Below, piece by piece: positions 63,038 to 64,000 of a stretch of DNA of 64,000 bases. The stretch covers positions 372,001-436,000 of the forward strand of contig NZ_JAFEWC010000002.1 in NCBI RefSeq assembly GCF_017355875.1, written 5' to 3'. Source of the DNA: Aridibaculum aurantiacum. Its GTDB lineage: Bacteria; Bacteroidota; Bacteroidia; Chitinophagales; Chitinophagaceae. The position numbers and the translations under genes are program-made. Position 1 is the stretch's first letter. Each line of letters starts with the position of its first letter. The notes under the pieces were generated by a model. That model was given only the letters and a program-made list of their open reading frames with translations. It ran no database searches and was not told the origin of the DNA.

Positions 63038-63593
63038 TCCTGAAGAAGTTTTTTGCGAACCTTGTCCATGTGAAGAATATGATTCCATAGATGATCATCT
63101 TGAACAAATAATGGTGAGCAAAATTGGCTATTGAATAATTGTGCAGGTACAGCCAGGCAAGACCAAAGCATCTGAATAAATTAAGTATATAGATACCGGC
63201 AATACCGAGGATTATATAAGCCAACTTCTTATTCCGGGAAGCTGGAATGCACAGCAGGAAGCCAACATAAAGGACATGTATCTCAAGTGCGTTGCAACCA
63301 TCTGCTATCCCAACCGCTGTTTTATTGTTCACCAACAAACTGGTTTTGGTAAAGTCCGGTAACTCTTCATGTTTTAAGGTGGCATTTGATCCCGGTAATA
63401 AAATATTGTAAAGCCAGGATGTGTGTGCTGCGGTTAATTGTGTGAGATCACGATCAGGAAACCTAAATGGATAAAGAACCAGGTGATACAACAACTTCCA
63501 TATTATGAAGAGTGTAAGGGCCTTGAGCAAGATTGACTTAACTGCTTCCGGCATCTGTTTAAAATATGAAGCTGAGGCTAGATTCTTAATCAT
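63030..63593 (-). CDS. Exosortase family protein (possibly XrtX type)
   Basis: A 187-residue multi-spanning membrane protein. ATG 63593 is used; TTG 63599 and ATG 63554 are alternatives. The active-site triad is visible: Cys100 in IADGCNALEIH, Arg141 in NLFRCFGLAW and His160/161 in NFAHHYLFKMIIYG. The periplasmic loop before the Cys (about 55-95) is long. It differs from the exosortase at 20609 in sequence and motif context, so they are not recent paralogues. It is probably paired with the PID-CTERM protein facing it and with the membrane protein overlapping its 3' end. Confidence 0.85.
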   Translation of the reverse strand: MIKNLASASYFKQMPEAVKSILLKALTLFIIWKLLYHLVLYPFRFPDRDLTQLTAAHTSWLYNILLPGSNATLKHEELPDFTKTSLLVNNKTAVGIADGCNALEIHVLYVGFLLCIPASRNKKLAYIILGIAGIYILNLFRCFGLAWLYLHNYSIANFAHHYLFKMIIYGIIFFTWTRFAKNFFRNV

Positions 63594-63872
63594 GCACAAG
63601 AATTTCGGATGGAAGATAATTGCTCTTCCTAAGAAATTTCAAATGGAAGATCTTTTCTAAGTATTCTTTAATGATGGTGCATTTGTATTTGTCTATATAT
63701 TTATGCGATTTTCAATCGTGACCCTGAAATGGAAAGAGGTGTTTCTTCTTGTGATATTTCCAGTATTTGTTAACTGATAGGCTCTAGTAACTGAGGTGAC
63801 ATGGTATGTTGCCTTTTTTTGTATTATCAATCAGCTAATGTGACTGAGGTGGCGAAGCTATAACTAGTATAT

Positions 63873-64000
63873 ATGAGTGGGTACTTACGTTTATTTATTC
63901 TATTCCTGTTTTTTTCAGCTTCTGTAGAGGCGCAGTTCAACCTGAATTCGAGTGATCTGAGTAATGTAAAAATTAGCAGCTTAACGGATGAGGAACTGCG
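63873..64000 (+). CDS. Exported protein, N-terminus only; possibly SLBB/polysaccharide export type
   Basis: An ATG at 63873 opens a signal peptide (MSGYLRLFILFLFFSASVEAQ) and then FNLNSSDLSNVKISSLTDEEL before the window ends; 42 residues are visible. The mature start LSNVKISSLTDEEL is like that of Bacteroidota SLBB-domain polysaccharide export proteins, whose N-termini often read as vIDeLTDeQi. With only 21 mature residues this is a guess. It is divergent from the exosortase, with 279 bases between. Confidence 0.5.
   Translation, partial: MSGYLRLFILFLFFSASVEAQFNLNSSDLSNVKISSLTDEEL

Overview
The window comes from a Bacteroidota chromosome, most likely a Chitinophagaceae-type soil or freshwater bacterium. 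The evidence is type IX secretion (T9SS) components and substrates carrying type A and type B C-terminal sorting domains, PorP/SprF and DUF2490 barrels, a 40-residue THX ribosomal protein, absence of clear Shine-Dalgarno sites, and promoter-like TAnnTTTG (-7) boxes. No tRNA, rRNA, CRISPR array, transposase or phage gene was seen.

Layout. (1) 1-7.8 kb: the end of a PorP/SprF-like gene, a PorE-like OmpA/TPR/PD40 protein, a block of palindromic repeats, and a large IgGFc-binding/PKD adhesin with a type B sorting domain. (2) 7.8-12.8 kb: housekeeping genes (methyltransferase, DUF2490 barrel, UMP kinase, PNPOx, THX, HU, DUF4286, one conserved hypothetical). (3) 13.3-18.9 kb: a compact six-gene operon that reads as a complete CDP-3,6-dideoxyhexose pathway (RfbF, RfbG, RfbH, a flavin/2Fe-2S reductase, a cupin epimerase and an SDR reductase); the epimerase plus reductase point to a CDP-ascarylose-like product. 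(4) 20-42 kb: an exopolysaccharide locus. It has a NusG-like antiterminator, an exosortase, Wza-like and Wzc-like proteins, a flippase, a polymerase candidate, five glycosyltransferases, two hexapeptide acyltransferases, GDP-mannose-type and UDP-glucose-type dehydrogenases and a WcaJ-like initiating transferase. A short structured RNA with its own promoter-like box and terminator lies between the exosortase and wza. The centre of the locus (about 23.95-32.72 kb) is much more AT-rich, with one edge inside wzc, which suggests cassette replacement. (5) 42-62 kb: two neighbouring T9SS substrates of 1433 and 4914 residues. They share repeated HYR/Ig-like domains, each interrupted by the same roughly 165-residue module. 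The larger also carries 21 propeller blades (14+7) and four beta-helix segments. (6) 62.2-63.6 kb: a 70-residue protein that is little more than a signal peptide and a PID-CTERM-type sorting tail, facing a second exosortase and its membrane partner. The right edge cuts the start of another exported, possibly polysaccharide-export, protein.

Taken together the window is a cell-surface region: sugar nucleotide synthesis feeds polysaccharide assembly, and three protein-sorting routes (T9SS type A, T9SS type B, exosortase) are represented beside it. The strongest candidates for something little described are the nested HYR-plus-insert module, the small leader RNA ahead of wza, and the minimal exosortase/PID-CTERM pair.
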